32,904 bases of DNA from an uncultured bacterium (GTDB taxonomy: Bacteria > Actinomycetota > Coriobacteriia > Coriobacteriales > Coriobacteriaceae), in the NCBI GenBank assembly GCA_905216045.1, contig CAJMSL010000005.1, forward strand, positions 1 through 32,904. Direction: 5' to 3'. Below, piece by piece: positions 15,237 through 22,999 of this stretch. The position numbers and the translations under genes are program-made. Each line of letters begins with the position of its first letter. Within the stretch, counting starts at the first letter, position 1. The notes under the pieces are model-generated. The model worked only from the letters and a program-made list of their open reading frames with translations, had not been told where the DNA came from and did not search any database.

Positions 15237-15878
15237 CTACTCCTCGCCCGTCAGCTTGGCGGACAGATGCTCGAGCGCGTGGAAACGATGGCTGATGGCG
15301 TTCTTCTCGTCAGCCGTCAGCTCGGCCATGGTCTTGCCCGGCGTGTCGACCGGCAGGAACAGCGGGTCATAGCCAAAACCATGGTCGCCGCGGCCCTCGT
15401 GCGCGATAACGCCCTCGCAGGCGCCCTCGCCATAGGTAACCAGACCGTCCGTGTCGATGAGCGCGACGACGCTCATAAAGCGCGCGGTGCGGTCCTCATC
15501 TGCCACGCCTTCCAGGTTAACGAGAAGCTTGGCGTTGTTGGCGGCATCGTCGCCGTGCACGCCCGCATAGCGAGCGCTATACACACCGGGCTCACCGTCC
15601 AGCGCATCGACAACCAGGCCCGAATCGTCGGCGATGGCCATAAGCCCCGTCTCCTCTACCGCGGCCTGCGCCTTGATGATGGCGTTCTCCAAAAACGTCG
15701 TGCCGTTTTCCTCAGGGTCCACAAAATCACCCAGCTGACCCAACGCCACAAAGCGCACCTCAGGCATGACCTTGCCCAAAATGGCCTCGATCTCGGTGAG
15801 CTTATGGGCGTTGCCCGTTGCCACGACGATGGTCGCCGCCGGGTCGAGGGTGTCGATATCGATCTTCTCAAGTACCAT
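15237..15878 (-). CDS. rdgB: XTP/dITP diphosphatase (RdgB/HAM1 family)
   Basis: A house-cleaning pyrophosphatase that hydrolyses non-canonical purine triphosphates. The 213-residue protein has VVATGNAHKLTEIEAIL near the N-terminus, the metal-binding ADDSGLVVDALDGEPGVYSA segment (~90-110), and GFGYDPLF and HRFHALEHL near the C-terminus. All are characteristic. The start ATG 15878 (MVLEKIDID) is chosen for AAGGAGG 6 nt upstream; an open frame 12 codons longer has no such signal. It lies between rph and dtd, a common order in Gram-positives. Confidence 0.95.
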   Translation of the reverse strand: MVLEKIDIDTLDPAATIVVATGNAHKLTEIEAILGKVMPEVRFVALGQLGDFVDPEENGTTFLENAIIKAQAAVEETGLMAIADDSGLVVDALDGEPGVYSARYAGVHGDDAANNAKLLVNLEGVADEDRTARFMSVVALIDTDGLVTYGEGACEGVIAHEGRGDHGFGYDPLFLPVDTPGKTMAELTADEKNAISHRFHALEHLSAKLTGEE

Positions 15879-15985
15879 GGCTGGCCTCCTTGTCTCTATA
15901 GCAATGCCGCCCAAGAGGAACTGGCCTCGAGCCCTCTCCCCTCCCTAGCGACAGAAACCTTATAGTTCAGCGTTTCCGCAGATAA

Positions 15986-16022
15986 AACCTGCCAAAATAA
16001 ACCTGTCCCTTTTTGGCAGGTT
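15986..16022 (-). repeat. Hairpin with GGGACAGGTT loop after rph
   Basis: AACCTGCCAAAA (15986-15997) pairs perfectly with TTTTGGCAGGTT (16011-16022). The loop reads AGGGACAGGTTTA on the minus strand. The stem includes two bases of the rph stop codon. The small hairpin after thrE (8352-8380) has different arms but the same GGGACAGGTT loop. The CAGGTT in the loop can also pair with AACCTG in the arm. There is no clean T-tract. Confidence 0.7.
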
Positions 16023-16746
16023 AGGCGAGGGCTTGGCGCTGGAGTTCGATGAGCTCGGCGATGCCCTTGTCGCCCAAGTCGAGCAGGGCGTTGAGACGCT
16101 TGCGGTCGAAGGGTGCCTGCTCGCCGGTGCCCTGGAGCTCAATCATCTCGCCGGTGTCGGTAGCGACGAGATTCATGTCGACCTCGGCGTGGCTGTCCTC
16201 GGAATAATCGAGGTCGAGCAGGGTGTTGCCGTCGACAACGCCCATAGAGATGGCAGCAACCTGGCCCGTAAGCGGAATGCGCTCGATCTTGCCGGCCTCG
16301 ACCCACATAGCAAGGGCGTCGTGCAGCGCCAGCCAGGTACCGGTAATGCTCGCCGTACGCGTGCCGCCATCCGCCTGGATCACATCGCAGTCGACGGTGA
16401 CGGTGTACTCGCCGAGCGCCTTCATGTTGACGACGGTACGCAGGCTGCGGCCGATGAGGCGCTCGATCTCCATGGAGCGGCCCTTACGCTTGGCGTACTC
16501 GCGCTTACAACGCTTGCCGGTCGATGCCGGCAGCATGGCATACTCTGCGGTTACCCAACCGGCCTTGGCGCCCTTGCGCCAGCCCGGCACGCCCTCCTCA
16601 ATTGTGGCGGCACACAGCACGCGCGTGTCGCCGAACTCAGCCAGGCACGAGCCGTGGGCATGTTTCATAACACCACGAGTGAGCTTGACGGGGCGCAGCT
16701 CATTGGCGGCACGGCCGTTGGCGCGGTTGACCTGCATGTACTCCAT
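16021..16746 (-). CDS. rph: Ribonuclease PH
   Basis: A phosphorolytic 3'-5' exoribonuclease that trims tRNA 3' ends. The 241-residue protein has the family length, with LRPVKLTRGVMKHAHGSCLA at the N-terminus, the phosphate-binding ADGGTRTASITG segment (~residue 127) and VDGNTLLDLDYSEDSHAEVD. The loop before IERLIGRSLR reads STGKRCKREYAKRKGRS and is more basic than the usual segment. The start ATG 16746 has AAAGGA 7 nt upstream; an internal ATG three codons later is possible. It is downstream of murI (55-nt gap) and upstream of rdgB, a conserved cluster. A hairpin overlaps its stop codon. Confidence 0.94.
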   Translation of the reverse strand: MEYMQVNRANGRAANELRPVKLTRGVMKHAHGSCLAEFGDTRVLCAATIEEGVPGWRKGAKAGWVTAEYAMLPASTGKRCKREYAKRKGRSMEIERLIGRSLRTVVNMKALGEYTVTVDCDVIQADGGTRTASITGTWLALHDALAMWVEAGKIERIPLTGQVAAISMGVVDGNTLLDLDYSEDSHAEVDMNLVATDTGEMIELQGTGEQAPFDRKRLNALLDLGDKGIAELIELQRQALA

Positions 16747-16801
16747 AGAAATATCCTTTCGGCAGAAGAAGAGGGCAAGTCTTTGGACGGTAACCCTACA
16801 T

Positions 16802-17686
16802 CTATTTCAGTTCGTCGATATCGACATGCTCGATGCTTTTGAGCGGCTGGCCAAAGATAAAGCTACCCGCCACCGCAAACTCGGCAATGTTGTCAGAGGT
16901 GGTGGCAAAGCGATGCTGCGGCTCGGCAGCGTCGCCCGCCAGCTGCTCGCGGCGCGTGAGGATATCGGTCAGCTCGCGCGTAGTCTCCTCGGCGGAACTC
17001 ACCACGCGCACCCCGGGTCCCAGCGCATGGCGAATAGGCCCCACGAGCAGCGGAAAGTGCGTGCAGCCGAGCACCACGGTATCGATTCCGCGATCGCGCA
17101 GCGGCTCAACCGTGGCGCCGACCAGCGCTCGCACGGCCGGCGTATCGAAGATGTCCTCGTTCTCGAGCCACTGCTCCTGCAGATGCGCACCCGAGGCGAG
17201 CTCGTGCTCGACGACCTCGACAAAACTCGAGGCAGGGCAGCCGTATACGTCGACGCCGGCATCCAGGTCCTGAATGGCACGCGTGTAAGCGCCTGAGCGA
17301 ATGGTGAGGTTGGTGGCGAGCACGCCCACCCGGCGCGTGCGGGTGCTGTTGATTGCCGCGCGTGCGCCCGGTGCGATCACACCGATCACGGGAACGTCGA
17401 GCACCTGCTGAGCCAGACGCAAGGCCGCTGCGGTCGCCGTGTTGCAGGCGATGACCATGATCTTGACGTCGTGCTTCGACAGCCAGCGGCCCGCCTGCAG
17501 CGCAAACGAGCGCACCTCGTCCTCGGTGCGGGTGCCATAAGGGCAACGTTTGGTGTCGCCGAAGTAGTAGACGGACTCATGCGGCAGCGCCGTCGCGATG
17601 GCGCGTGCAACCGTCAGACCGCCCAGACCCGAGTCGAATACGCCAATGGGGCGCGTGTCGCCAGCCAGATTCTCGATATCGGACAT
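16802..17686 (-). CDS. murI: Glutamate racemase
   Basis: It makes D-glutamate for peptidoglycan. The 294-residue protein has the N-terminal GVFDSGLGGLTVARAI and both catalytic cysteine motifs: MVIACNTATAAAL (near residue 80) and VLGCTHFPLL (near residue 210). YFGDTKRCPYG and the glycine-rich VIGVIAPGA segment are also typical. Length is normal. GTGAGG lies just before the ATG. It is the first gene of the murI-rph-rdgB-dtd group and follows a HAD phosphatase gene by 51 nt. With murE nearby it supports a local cell-wall theme. Confidence 0.95.
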   Translation of the reverse strand: MSDIENLAGDTRPIGVFDSGLGGLTVARAIATALPHESVYYFGDTKRCPYGTRTEDEVRSFALQAGRWLSKHDVKIMVIACNTATAAALRLAQQVLDVPVIGVIAPGARAAINSTRTRRVGVLATNLTIRSGAYTRAIQDLDAGVDVYGCPASSFVEVVEHELASGAHLQEQWLENEDIFDTPAVRALVGATVEPLRDRGIDTVVLGCTHFPLLVGPIRHALGPGVRVVSSAEETTRELTDILTRREQLAGDAAEPQHRFATTSDNIAEFAVAGSFIFGQPLKSIEHVDIDELK

Positions 17687-17737
17687 TACCTCACCAGTCT
17701 CTCTCGAAAAGACATGTCCAAGTGCGGCGGCGGCGCG

Positions 17738-18649
17738 CTACGAACGCGCCGCGACCAGCAGCTCTGCCGTCGCCGCCCAACCGTCGACAATTTTGCCACG
17801 CGTAACGAAAGCGTTCTCGCAAGCAGCCAGGAACTCGGGCGCGCCGGCGCTCGTCAGGCCATTCTCGACCAGGCAGAACGTGCCCACGTGATCGGCCATG
17901 TAGAAGTCGGACTCGGAATCGCCGAGCGCGAGCGTCTCCTCGCGCTCGATCCCTAGGTGCTCGCAAAAGCGCGCAATGGCGACGCCTTTGTTGAGGCCCG
18001 CGGGGTTGATGTTGAATGCGCGACCGTCCTCGACGCGATCGAGCTCGAGCGTCGTCGGCTTGGACAGATGCGTCAGGTGACCGTTGCAGGCCCACACCAG
18101 GCCGCAGCCGGCCTCGTCCAGGATGGCCTGAACCTCATCGTCGGGCACATCCCCGCGCATGCCGACGGTGACCTCACGGTACTTGTAGCCGGTCGACATG
18201 TCGTTGTGATACTCGATCTTGTGCGGCCAGCGGGCGAGGATCTTCTCGCACACGCCGGTCTGCTCGATCACCTGGTGCGGCGTGAGGCCGCAAGAGGGGT
18301 CGTAGGGCATGTCGCCGGTCAGATACTCCCAATCGTTGGCCTTGAGGTCGTACATAACCAGGCCGCCCATCTCACCAATGTAGGAGTTGAGGCCGAGCAC
18401 GCGCGCGTCCTCGTGGATCATGGTACGGTTGCGGCCCGAGGTGGGAACCACCTGAATGCCAGCACGAGCGAGCGCCACGACGGCCTCGACGAGTTTGGTC
18501 GAGGGGTTGCCGTCGTTGTCGCGCAGCACGCACGAGCCGGGTGCAAGCATCGTGGCATCCAGGTCGGTAAAGACGTATTTGACCTTGGCCAAGCGCTCGC
18601 GCATCTCGCCCGAAAGCTCAGCGACGGTCGGCAGGGTATTGTGGGACAT
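17738..18649 (-). CDS. HAD superfamily (type IIB, Cof-like) hydrolase
   Basis: A phosphatase-like HAD protein of 303 residues. Motif I is VFTDLDATML (the two catalytic Asp are present), motif II is PTSGR, the motif III lysine lies in NKGVAIARF, and motif IV is ALGDSESDFYM. The region between motifs II and III (~95-215) is a C2B-type cap. The substrate is unknown; relatives act on sugar phosphates, phosphoglycolate or mannosyl-phosphoglycerate. The start ATG 18649 (MSHNTLPT) has CGGAG 5 nt upstream; the frame is open 14 codons further without a signal. It lies between murE (107-nt gap) and murI, and is probably co-transcribed with murI. Confidence 0.88.
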   Translation of the reverse strand: MSHNTLPTVAELSGEMRERLAKVKYVFTDLDATMLAPGSCVLRDNDGNPSTKLVEAVVALARAGIQVVPTSGRNRTMIHEDARVLGLNSYIGEMGGLVMYDLKANDWEYLTGDMPYDPSCGLTPHQVIEQTGVCEKILARWPHKIEYHNDMSTGYKYREVTVGMRGDVPDDEVQAILDEAGCGLVWACNGHLTHLSKPTTLELDRVEDGRAFNINPAGLNKGVAIARFCEHLGIEREETLALGDSESDFYMADHVGTFCLVENGLTSAGAPEFLAACENAFVTRGKIVDGWAATAELLVAARS

Positions 18650-18756
18650 GGTTACTCCGTTTACGTAGAAGGGTTTGGACTTGGACGGCATGTTTTGATT
18701 GAGGGAACACGCTTATGGCGACAGCGCACTCAGGGCGCCGCCGCCATCATGGTTCA

Positions 18757-20319
18757 TTAGTCAAACTGGGTAACATCGATCAGGCGATTGGCCAGCGAAA
18801 GGTCGCTCTCGATGGGCACGAACTCGTCGCCCACGTGCATGAGCTCCTCGTCACCCTTTGCCAGCAGCAAGACAATGGTGGGAGCATCGGGGTTGACGTA
18901 CTCCTCGCGCGCCGCCTTGAACGCCGCATGCACGGCAGCTTCGCGATCGAGGATGATCTTGTTCGGCGTATCGTCGGGAACATGTTCGGCAAGCTCGCGA
19001 CAGACCTTCATCGGGTCCTCGTGAGCCGGGTCCTCATTGGCAAAGATCATCAGGTCGGAATACGGTGCGGCCTCGCGCGGAAGCTGCTCGCGGCGCTCCT
19101 GCGCCTTGCCGCCGGCAGCGCCAAACACCGCGATGACCGGGCTGGCGGGAAACGCGCGCTTGACCGACGAGAAAAGCGAACGGAACGAAAGCTGGTTGTG
19201 CGCATAGTCAACGACGCAGATCACGCGGCCGTCCTTCGACTCCACGACCTCCATACGGCCCGGCACACGCAGTTTGGAGAGGCCCTTCTTGATGGCATCG
19301 ATACCGATGCCGCTCTCGCGCGCAGCGGCAATAGCGACCAGCGCGTTCTCCACGTTAAAGTCGCCCGCGATACCCAGCAGGACCTTCTCCCCCGCCTCGG
19401 GCTCGTCGGCGCTCGTGCCGTGCAAGTTGAACTCGATGTTAAAGCCGAGCATGCGGACATCGCTCGCCCACAGGCTTGCCTCGGGATGCTCGACGCCAAC
19501 GGTCACCAAGCGCTCGGCCGTCGACGCTGCCTCTAGCACACGGTCAACCTCATCGGTGCCCAGATTCACCACGGCGGTCTTTGCCTGGTCAAAGATCCTA
19601 AGCTTGCTCTCAAAATAATCCTCAAACGTGGGGTGTTCGATCGGCGAGATGTGGTCGCGGCCGATGTTGAGGAAGCACGCCACGTCAAACGGCAGATTCT
19701 CGACGCGTTGGTACTTGAGCGCCTGGCTCGAGACCTCCATGACCATGGACTGGCGACCGGACGTGCGGCAGTTGGCGATATGGCGCCAGACCTCGGGGGC
19801 CTCGGGCGTGGTGTTGGTGCTCTCGTAGCACTCGATACCATCGTCGGTACTCACCGAGCCGATCATGCCGCAGGACTCGCCCGCCGCCTTGATGATGGAC
19901 TGGAGCATAAAAGCGGCCGTGGTCTTTCCCTTGGTGCCGGTGATGCCCACGATCTTGACGTCGTGGTCGGGACGGTCGTAGACCTCCGGCGGCAACAGGG
20001 CCATGGCCGTGCGAACACTATCAACAACCAGCATCGCAGCACCGCTCTCCTGCGCCAGCGGCTCCAGAGACTCGACCAGCGACTCCTCGCACACAAATGC
20101 GACGGCGCCCGCATCGAGCGCCATGCTCAAAAACGCGGGCTTAAAGGCAGCACCTTTGCAAAAGAATACGTCACCTGCCGAGACCGCGCGCGAATCAAAC
20201 GAGCAGCCGGTCACGGCGCGCTCGTCAACCTGCTCTGATGCGCGCAGCTCGCCGCACACATCGAGAAGCTTGGCAAGCGTATCGACCGTGGTCACGGTCG
20301 CGGAATCCGAATGGTGCAT
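18757..20319 (-). CDS. murE: UDP-N-acetylmuramyl-tripeptide synthetase MurE (non-DAP type)
   Basis: It adds the third amino acid to UDP-MurNAc-L-Ala-D-Glu using ATP. The 520-residue protein has the Mur ligase P-loop GITGTKGKTTAAF (near residue 125), the TTPEAPEV and MEVSSQAL substrate segments, the FESKLRIF lysine expected to be carbamylated, and VDYAHNQ. In place of the DNPR motif of diaminopimelate-adding enzymes it has NEDPAHEDP (near residue 425), which points to a diamino acid other than DAP, such as lysine or ornithine. The start ATG has AAAGGTG 4 nt upstream. A good promoter lies in the gap to asnB. Which amino acid is used is inference. Confidence 0.93.
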   Translation of the reverse strand: MHHSDSATVTTVDTLAKLLDVCGELRASEQVDERAVTGCSFDSRAVSAGDVFFCKGAAFKPAFLSMALDAGAVAFVCEESLVESLEPLAQESGAAMLVVDSVRTAMALLPPEVYDRPDHDVKIVGITGTKGKTTAAFMLQSIIKAAGESCGMIGSVSTDDGIECYESTNTTPEAPEVWRHIANCRTSGRQSMVMEVSSQALKYQRVENLPFDVACFLNIGRDHISPIEHPTFEDYFESKLRIFDQAKTAVVNLGTDEVDRVLEAASTAERLVTVGVEHPEASLWASDVRMLGFNIEFNLHGTSADEPEAGEKVLLGIAGDFNVENALVAIAAARESGIGIDAIKKGLSKLRVPGRMEVVESKDGRVICVVDYAHNQLSFRSLFSSVKRAFPASPVIAVFGAAGGKAQERREQLPREAAPYSDLMIFANEDPAHEDPMKVCRELAEHVPDDTPNKIILDREAAVHAAFKAAREEYVNPDAPTIVLLLAKGDEELMHVGDEFVPIESDLSLANRLIDVTQFD

Positions 20320-20353
20320 CTTTCACCTTTCTCAGCCATTTGGCAGGGACGGT

Positions 20354-20382
20354 TTTATAGTAACTGAAACGCACCCACGCAA
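20354..20382 (-). promoter_or_regulatory. murE promoter
   Basis: -35 TTGCGT (20382-20377), a 17-nt spacer and -10 TATAAA (20359-20354) on the minus strand, ~35 nt before the murE start. The -35 overlaps the T-tract of the asnB terminator. Confidence 0.65.
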
Positions 20383-20405
20383 AAACGGCTCCCGGAGGAG
20401 CCGTT
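20378..20405 (-). terminator. Intrinsic terminator after asnB
   Basis: Minus-strand AACGGCTCC-TCC-GGGAGCCGTT followed by TTTG, 26 nt after the asnB stop. Confidence 0.85.
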
Positions 20406-20430
20406 ACGCGCAGGCGTTCGTAAGCCGAGG

Positions 20431-22311
20431 CTAGGCAGCCTGAACAGCGGGCTGGTCCTCGTCGATAAAGAAGCGCTTGTACCACACTAGGAACACGAGC
20501 GGCGTATAGATCTTGCGCTGGAAATCGCCCTTGCCCGCAAAGTGCAGATCGAGCAGGTGCATGAGCTCGTCGGTATTGAAGAACTCGCTTGCCCACGGCG
20601 CGGTGAAGTACTCCTTGACATAGTCGTACCACTTTTGCTCGCGCAGCCAGTAGACAATCGGCACCGGGAAGCCCACCTTGGGACGGGTGGCCCACTCATC
20701 GGGCAGCGACTTGTTGGCAGCGTGGCGGAGTACCTGCTTGTTGCCGTTCTCGTTGATGCGGTAGCGATCGGGAATGTGCTCGGCGAACTCCATGACTTTG
20801 CGGTCCAGGAAGGGCACGCGCAGCTCCAGCGAGTGCGCCATGCACATCTTGTCGGCCTTGAGCAGAATGTCGCCCGGGAGCCACATGTTCATGTCCAGGT
20901 ACTGCTTCTTGACCAGTTCGGGCTGACCCTTCACGCGTGCGTAGATGGGTGCAGCGAGCTCAAAGGCGCCATCGCCGGTGTTGTACTCGGGCTTGAGCAC
21001 GCCGTCGACCTCGCGCTCCGGCCATACCAGAGCCTGTCCCAGGAACGACTTCTCGGGGATCTCGGCACCCTTGACCAGGTTGTTATGTCCCTTGAAGTAC
21101 GGCATATGCAGCGCCAGGTTACCGAGCGCGCGACGGATGGGCAGCGGCACCATCTTTTTGTACTTGCGCACCGGGACCGTGTCCTCGTAGTAGGCGTAGC
21201 CGCCAAAGAGCTCGTCGGCGCCTTCGCCCGAAAGCACGACGGTAACGTCCTTGCGGGCCATCTCGGCCAAGAACCACAGCGGCACGGAAGACAGGTTGGA
21301 CTGCGGCTCGTCCATGTGATACTGGATGTCCTCGAGCGCACCGAAGAACTCGTCGGCGGTAATCATCTTGCGAACGTTCTCGACGCCGAGCTTATCGGAA
21401 AGCTCCTTGGCGTAGTTGGTCCCGTTGAAGTTCTTGTAGTCAAAGCCCTCCGAGAAGGTCTTGTCGGGCATGAGGCAAGCGGCAATGTAGCTGGAGTCGA
21501 CGCCACCGGAGAGGAACGACGCGACCTTGACGTCGGCGATGCGATGGGCCTCGACGCTCTCGTGCACGACCTCGTCCAGCTCGTCGACGTACTCTTCGAA
21601 CGGCTTCTCGACGGCAGAGTAATCGCAATCCCAGTAACGCTCGATGTTCATCTTGCCGGTCGGGATATCGACGGTAAAGTAGTGCGCCGGCGGCAGCTTG
21701 TAGACACCCTCGAAGAAGGTCTCCTCGGTTGCCGAATACTGCAGCGTCATGTACGGACGCAGGGCCTTTTTGTTGACCGCCTTGTGGAAGTGCGGGTAGT
21801 CCAGGAAGCTCTTGATCTCGGAGCCAAAGAGCACGCCCGGAGCGCCGTCGCCCGCATCGGCCATGGGATAGTAGTAAAGCGGCTTGATGCCAAAGATGTC
21901 ACGGGCGCCAAAAAGCTTGTTCTTCTTTTTGTCCCAGATGACTAAGGCGTACATACCGCGCAGGCGATCGAGGACGGCCTCGCCCCACTCCTCGTAGCCG
22001 TGCAGGAGGCTCTCGGTGTACGCCCAAAAATTAAAAAAATAACCCTTGGCCTCGAGCTCGGAACGGAGTTCTTGGAAGTTGAAGATCTCGCCGTTGAAGA
22101 CAATGACGACGCTGCCGTCCTCATTGGCCATGGGCTGAGCGCCGGCCTCGGTCAGGTCGAGGATCGACAGGCGGCGGAAGCCGAGGGCAACGCGGCCATC
22201 GATAAACTGGCCGCCCATGTCGGGACCGCGATGGACGATGCGGTCCATCATCTTGGTGAGCACCTCGGATTGGTTATCCGTCCCACCGACAAAACCGACA
22301 AAACCGCACAT
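20431..22311 (-). CDS. asnB: Glutamine-hydrolysing asparagine synthetase
   Basis: It makes asparagine from aspartate, ATP and glutamine. The 626-residue protein begins MCGFVGFVGG, so Cys2 is the amidotransferase nucleophile after Met removal. The N-terminal class II glutaminase continues with RGPDMGGQF, FNGEIFNF and GARDIFGIKPLYY. The synthetase half has the PP-loop SFLSGGVDSSYIA (~residue 265) and SGEGADELFGGY (~residue 365). C-terminal features such as LRVPFLDRKVMEFA are also typical. The start has GAGGGGA 7 nt upstream. It is a single-gene unit with its own terminator and divergent from tRNA-Val. A TATACT -10 candidate lies ~60 nt upstream without a clear -35. Confidence 0.95.
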   Translation of the reverse strand: MCGFVGFVGGTDNQSEVLTKMMDRIVHRGPDMGGQFIDGRVALGFRRLSILDLTEAGAQPMANEDGSVVIVFNGEIFNFQELRSELEAKGYFFNFWAYTESLLHGYEEWGEAVLDRLRGMYALVIWDKKKNKLFGARDIFGIKPLYYYPMADAGDGAPGVLFGSEIKSFLDYPHFHKAVNKKALRPYMTLQYSATEETFFEGVYKLPPAHYFTVDIPTGKMNIERYWDCDYSAVEKPFEEYVDELDEVVHESVEAHRIADVKVASFLSGGVDSSYIAACLMPDKTFSEGFDYKNFNGTNYAKELSDKLGVENVRKMITADEFFGALEDIQYHMDEPQSNLSSVPLWFLAEMARKDVTVVLSGEGADELFGGYAYYEDTVPVRKYKKMVPLPIRRALGNLALHMPYFKGHNNLVKGAEIPEKSFLGQALVWPEREVDGVLKPEYNTGDGAFELAAPIYARVKGQPELVKKQYLDMNMWLPGDILLKADKMCMAHSLELRVPFLDRKVMEFAEHIPDRYRINENGNKQVLRHAANKSLPDEWATRPKVGFPVPIVYWLREQKWYDYVKEYFTAPWASEFFNTDELMHLLDLHFAGKGDFQRKIYTPLVFLVWYKRFFIDEDQPAVQAA

Positions 22312-22480
22312 ATACTATCCCCTCTGCTGTTGCTGGGCATCAAATCGAATCAGTAGCTTTTGAGTATACCCGAGGGCGTAAAGAGGGGCGGAATGTTCAG
22401 GCAATCTCAACTGAATCAGCTCCGCTGTGACACGCGCGAGTTACCTTTAATGGATATGAGGTGAATGGGGCGATTGTTTT

Positions 22481-22490
22481 GCTATACTCT
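22481..22490 (+). promoter_or_regulatory. tRNA-Val extended -10 promoter
   Basis: TGCTATACT (TG-n-TATACT) ends 11 nt before the tRNA 5' end. No good -35 is seen, which fits an extended -10 promoter. Confidence 0.6.
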
Positions 22491-22498
22491 CTCCGCAC

Positions 22499-22574
22499 GG
22501 GCGATTGGCGCAACGGTTAGCGCAGGTGCTTTACACGCACAAGGCTGGGGGTTCGAATCCCTCATCGCCCACCA
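22499..22574 (+). tRNA. tRNA-Val (anticodon TAC)
   Basis: A 76-nt cloverleaf, and the only plus-strand gene in the window. Acceptor GGGCGAT pairs with ATCGCCC, the D-arm GCGCAACGGTTAGCGC is clear, the anticodon loop TTTACAC gives TAC, the T-arm is GGGGGTTCGAATCCCTC, and CCA is encoded. The outermost anticodon-stem pair is a G/A mismatch. Confidence 0.95.
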
Positions 22575-22585
22575 CTGATTTGATA

Positions 22586-22615
22586 GGCTCCCAGCAATGG
22601 GGGCCTTTCTTTTTT
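22586..22615 (+). terminator. Intrinsic terminator after tRNA-Val
   Basis: GGCTCCCA-GCAA-TGGGGGCC followed by TTTCTTTTTT, 12 nt past the tRNA CCA end. Confidence 0.88.
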
Positions 22616-22628
22616 GGGCCCATCGCAT

Positions 22629-22641
22629 GGGATTCGAACCC
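22629..22641 (-). repeat. Inverted 13-nt copy of the tRNA-Val T-arm
   Basis: On the minus strand this reads GGGTTCGAATCCC, identical to 22549-22561 inside tRNA-Val. tRNA T-arms are frequent integrase attachment cores. Here the copy is inverted relative to the tRNA, so it may be a remnant from another tRNA-targeting element or a rearranged att site. Confidence 0.45.
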
Positions 22642-22667
22642 TAAGGACCCCTTATTTCAAGGTCCGT

Positions 22668-22882
22668 GGCCAAATAATGGCAAAAATGAGTACTGCTACT
22701 TTGCTTGCAACATATAAACAGATAGTGTTTGCTTAGGTTACGCAACATATGTCCATTATAAGGACTAACAGTCAGATCAAAATCGTGTATTCATCGCCAT
22801 TTCGACTTGCCATCTGGCCTTATTAGTCCAAAATTGCTGCTACCAAATCGGTAACAGTACTCATATTTGATGTTTTTTGACC
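22668..22882. repeat. Degenerate terminal inverted repeats enclosing ~150 bp of low-GC DNA
   Basis: 22668-22699 and the complement of 22851-22882 agree at about 24 of 32 positions. Both include ATGAGTACTG followed, after one differing base, by TAC. Each arm contains an ATG opening a very short frame (16 and 13 codons, convergent). It could be a MITE-like scar, or two decayed gene starts facing each other. Confidence 0.45.
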
Positions 22883-22999
22883 AGCAGGTCTCCCTGCCTT
22901 AGCAAATCTAAGGCAAAACGGGCTCCAGACCGCTGAATCATGCCGCATAGGGCACGTCCGCAGTCCGGAACCCGGTCCAAATTGAGTTATTGCGCCGCG

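Larger units (their letters stand above)
22575..22999. other. Low-GC gene-free interval downstream of tRNA-Val
   Basis: It holds the tRNA terminator, an inverted copy of the tRNA T-arm (22629-22641) and a pair of degenerate 32-nt inverted repeats (22668-22699, 22851-22882). Nearer argD there is a perfect GCCTTAG/CTAAGGC hairpin. By hand count 22681-22860 has about 38% G+C, far below the flanking genes. No coding sequence above ~16 codons is convincing. It reads like the scar of a tRNA-associated mobile element. Confidence 0.6.

Noticed and set aside
22505..22717. 70-codon plus frame over tRNA-Val
   Set aside because: It is the tRNA gene, its terminator and the low-GC scar read as codons.
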